Assembly: GCA_963976865.1 (NCBI GenBank)
Contig: CAXBLY010000001.1
Location: forward strand, 310,001-374,000
Direction of reading: 5' to 3'
Length of the DNA stretch: 64,000 bases
DNA from: UBA1858 sp963976865
GTDB lineage: Bacteria > Pseudomonadota > Gammaproteobacteria > UBA4575
Positions within the stretch are counted from its first letter, which is position 1. Every line of letters starts with the position of its first letter. A program made the translations under genes and the position numbers. The notes beneath the pieces are model-generated. The model saw only the letters and a list, made by a program, of their open reading frames with translations, had not been told where the DNA came from and did not search any database. Of the stretch, positions 61,921-64,000 are shown piece after piece.

Positions 61921-63264
61921 ATGTTAGAAAAAGTTGTTATTGCCAACCGCGGTGAAATTGCACTACGCATCTTACGTGCATGCCGTGAACTTGGAATTAA
62001 AACTGTAGCAGTGCATTCCACTGTTGATCGTGAATTAAAACACGTCAAACTTGCTGATGAATCTGTGTGTATTGGCCCCGCGCCTTCAACTGAAAGTTAT
62101 CTGAATATTCCAGCCATTATCAGTGCCGCAGAATTAACTGATGCTTCAGCAATTCACCCAGGCTACGGCTTCCTGTCCGAGAACGATGACTTTGCTGAGC
62201 GCGTTGAATCTAGTGGCTTTGTTTTTATCGGCCCGACCGCCGACACCATCCGTCGCATGGGCGATAAAATTTCAGCCAAGAATGCCATGCAGGAAGCCGG
62301 GGTGCCTTGTGTGCCCGGTTCCGCAGAACCACTTTCTGATGATTTTACCAGCAACTCCAAATTGGCTAATGATATTGGCTACCCAATCATTGTCAAAGCC
62401 GCCGGTGGCGGTGGCGGCCGTGGTATGAGAGTAGTCCGCGGGGACCATGAGTTGGCAGACGCTGTTTCATTAACAAGATCTGAAGCAACCGCTGCATTCA
62501 ACAATGGCACGTTGTATATGGAAAAGTTTTTAGAAACACCTCGCCATATTGAAATACAGGTGCTTTCTGATACTCACGGCAATGCTATCTATTTGGCAGA
62601 ACGCGATTGCTCAATGCAGCGCCGCCATCAAAAAGTCATAGAAGAAGCGCCCGCACCAGGTCTGACAGATGAGGAGCGCCGCTTCATTGGCACGCGATGC
62701 GCAGACGCATGCAAGCTGATTGGTTATCGCGGCGCTGGTACGTTTGAATTTTTATATGAAAACGGTGAATTCTATTTCATTGAAATGAATACACGCGTAC
62801 AGGTAGAGCATCCGGTCACCGAATACATTACAGGTATTGATATTGTTAAACAGCAGCTTCTAATCGCGTCTGGTGAAAAGCTATCCATAAGTCAGGATGA
62901 CGTAAAAATTACCGGCCATGCAATCGAGTGTCGCTTAAACGCAGAAGACCCAGACACATTTATGCCAAGCCCCGGCAAAATTACTCGTTACCACAGCGCT
63001 GGCGGTTTTGGAGTACGTGTTGATTCTCACATTTATTCCGGCTATTCGGTGCCACCCAATTACGATTCCATGATTGGCAAGTTAATCACTCACGGGGAAG
63101 ATCGTGCCACCGCCATTAAACGCATGCATGGTGCATTACAGGAAATGATTATTGATGGAATCAAGACCAATATCCCATTACAACTTCGGCTTATGGCAGA
63201 TGCTGAATTTTGTAAAGGGCAAGTTGATATTCATTACCTGGAACGATTACTCGAAAACAAGTAG
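61921..63264 (+). CDS. accC: Acetyl-CoA carboxylase biotin carboxylase subunit
   Basis: 447-aa ATP-grasp enzyme that carboxylates biotin. Conserved N-terminus VVIANRGEIALRILRACRELG, ATP loop KAAGGGGGRGMRVV (residues about 159-172), and active-site EMNTRVQVEHPVTE. Length equals E. coli AccC (449 aa). Directly follows accB and precedes prmA by 15 nt. Confidence 0.97.
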   Translation: MLEKVVIANRGEIALRILRACRELGIKTVAVHSTVDRELKHVKLADESVCIGPAPSTESYLNIPAIISAAELTDASAIHPGYGFLSENDDFAERVESSGFVFIGPTADTIRRMGDKISAKNAMQEAGVPCVPGSAEPLSDDFTSNSKLANDIGYPIIVKAAGGGGGRGMRVVRGDHELADAVSLTRSEATAAFNNGTLYMEKFLETPRHIEIQVLSDTHGNAIYLAERDCSMQRRHQKVIEEAPAPGLTDEERRFIGTRCADACKLIGYRGAGTFEFLYENGEFYFIEMNTRVQVEHPVTEYITGIDIVKQQLLIASGEKLSISQDDVKITGHAIECRLNAEDPDTFMPSPGKITRYHSAGGFGVRVDSHIYSGYSVPPNYDSMIGKLITHGEDRATAIKRMHGALQEMIIDGIKTNIPLQLRLMADAEFCKGQVDIHYLERLLENK

Positions 63265-63279
63265 CCGCGTTACTGCCGC

Positions 63280-64000
63280 ATGTTTCAGTTACGTGTACAA
63301 ACCAGTGCTCATGCAGCAGAGCACATTGAAGAGTTACTGTTTACCTGTGGCGCCGTAAGTGTTTCTTACGAAGATGCTGCAGATGAGCCGATACTTGAAC
63401 CGCATATTGGCGATCATCCTCTTTGGTCCAGTCTTGTCCTGCAAGGTCACTTTACTACTGAAGAATCTATTCAGCTGGCGACCAAAGCACTCGAAAACGA
63501 CCCATCAGTCCACCAGCAAATAATACTGACACAAATTGAAGATCAGGACTGGCAAGCCAGCTTTCAGCAGCAATTCAGCGCCATGCAATTCGGGCCACTA
63601 TGGATTTACCCCTCCTGGGAAGCCAACCCTGCTCCGAATGGCATTAGCCTGCAACTGGATCCCGGACTTGCATTTGGCACCGGGCATCACGCAACAACCC
63701 GCCTGTGTTTAAGCTGGCTGAGTAATGCGGAATTAAAAAACACAAGCGTGATTGATTTTGGTTGTGGCAGTGGAATTCTTGCCCTGGCTGCATCATGTTT
63801 GGGTGCTGATCACGTTTATGCTGTCGATATAGACCCGCAGGCAATTACTGCAACACATGACAATCTCAATCGCAATCAACTGAATGCGGACAATTTCACT
63901 ATAGGCAGCATCGATACCCTGGCCAAGGTCAAAACTGACATTATTGTTGCCAATATTCTCGCTGCTCCACTCATCGAGCTTCGTGATATTTTTCTGGAAC
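63280..64000 (+). CDS. prmA: Ribosomal protein L11 methyltransferase, partial
   Basis: Left 240 codons of PrmA, which trimethylates ribosomal protein L11. N-terminal substrate domain begins MFQLRVQTSAHAAEHIEELLF. SAM-binding motif is VIDFGCGSGILALAASCLGADHVYAVDIDP (from about residue 157), preceded by FGTGHHATTRLCL, and NILAAPLIEL follows. The gene leaves the right edge with about 50 residues missing. Order accB-accC-prmA is classical for gammaproteobacteria. Confidence 0.95.
   Translation, partial: MFQLRVQTSAHAAEHIEELLFTCGAVSVSYEDAADEPILEPHIGDHPLWSSLVLQGHFTTEESIQLATKALENDPSVHQQIILTQIEDQDWQASFQQQFSAMQFGPLWIYPSWEANPAPNGISLQLDPGLAFGTGHHATTRLCLSWLSNAELKNTSVIDFGCGSGILALAASCLGADHVYAVDIDPQAITATHDNLNRNQLNADNFTIGSIDTLAKVKTDIIVANILAAPLIELRDIFLE

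Noticed and set aside
1..64000. CRISPR arrays, insertion sequences, tRNA and rRNA genes
   Set aside because: No direct-repeat array, transposase, T-loop-like GGTTCGANTCC sequence or rRNA text was seen in the gaps; this is an eye search, so short tRNA genes cannot be excluded with certainty.

Overview
The window looks like a chromosomal piece of a free-living gammaproteobacterium, moderately AT-rich, most likely a sulfur-oxidising or facultatively chemolithotrophic one. The gene order cutA-dsbD-aroQ-accB-accC-prmA at the right end, preceded by fxsA and a groES-groEL pair, is the layout seen in many gammaproteobacteria. AmpD, Bpt, GshA, MtfA and an OxyR with both redox cysteines fit the same group. 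A complete soeABC-type set (cytoplasmic sulfite oxidation), an orphan CbbQ-type ATPase, an FNR-type oxygen sensor and a divergent AlkB-type hydroxylase point to a flexible redox lifestyle. I saw no insertion sequence, phage gene, CRISPR array, rRNA or tRNA.

Layout. 1-834: 3' part of a galT-like gene leaving the left edge. 1.2-3.6 kb: AlkB-like membrane hydroxylase and a small membrane protein, next to a divergently regulated fnr gene; both genes have an FNR-type palindrome upstream. 3.9-7.5 kb: two tandem GST-like proteins facing a type III glutamine synthetase across a shared terminator. 7.8-13.4 kb: small secreted, housekeeping and unknown genes, including a DUF481 outer-membrane protein gene broken by one frameshift in an A6 run. 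13.7-23.6 kb: msrA, an acetolactate synthase without its small subunit, cbbQ, a chromate transporter, an AI-2E family permease, a UDG-like protein with a coupled Cys-rich partner, and a lone Rieske ferredoxin. 23.6-26 kb: two overlapping genes for unknown secreted proteins, one with ten glycines after the signal peptide. 26-30.6 kb: soeABC with its own terminator.

30.9-39 kb: DUF4126 protein, ferredoxin-NADP reductase, sugar dehydrogenase, SixA-like phosphatase, a Fae-like protein followed by a strong hairpin and an ApbE-type flavin transferase, a VPLPA-CTERM exported protein and oxyR. 39.3-49.3 kb: MATE exporter, FAH-family enzyme, a TVP38-MerA-like fusion with a radical SAM ArsS-like protein, and a two-gene RND efflux system. 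49.4-55.3 kb: DUF4332, PPK2, rhodanese, DUF4124, gshA, bpt, DUF2322 and ampD. 55.8-64 kb: groESL under a perfect CIRCE operator, fxsA, then the cutA-dsbD-aroQ-accBC-prmA run, cut by the right edge.

How the parts fit: glutathione synthesis (gshA), GST-like proteins, a periplasmic rhodanese, DsbD, MsrA and OxyR form a thiol and oxidative-stress background for an organism that probably handles reduced sulfur and sulfite. FNR would link the AlkB-like gene to oxygen supply. No single locus here is provably a new system. The best leads are the AlkB homologue with a changed histidine box, the Fae homologue that lacks the usual catalytic histidine, the orphan cbbQ locus, the TVP38-MerA/ArsS pair, and the Gly10 secreted pair.
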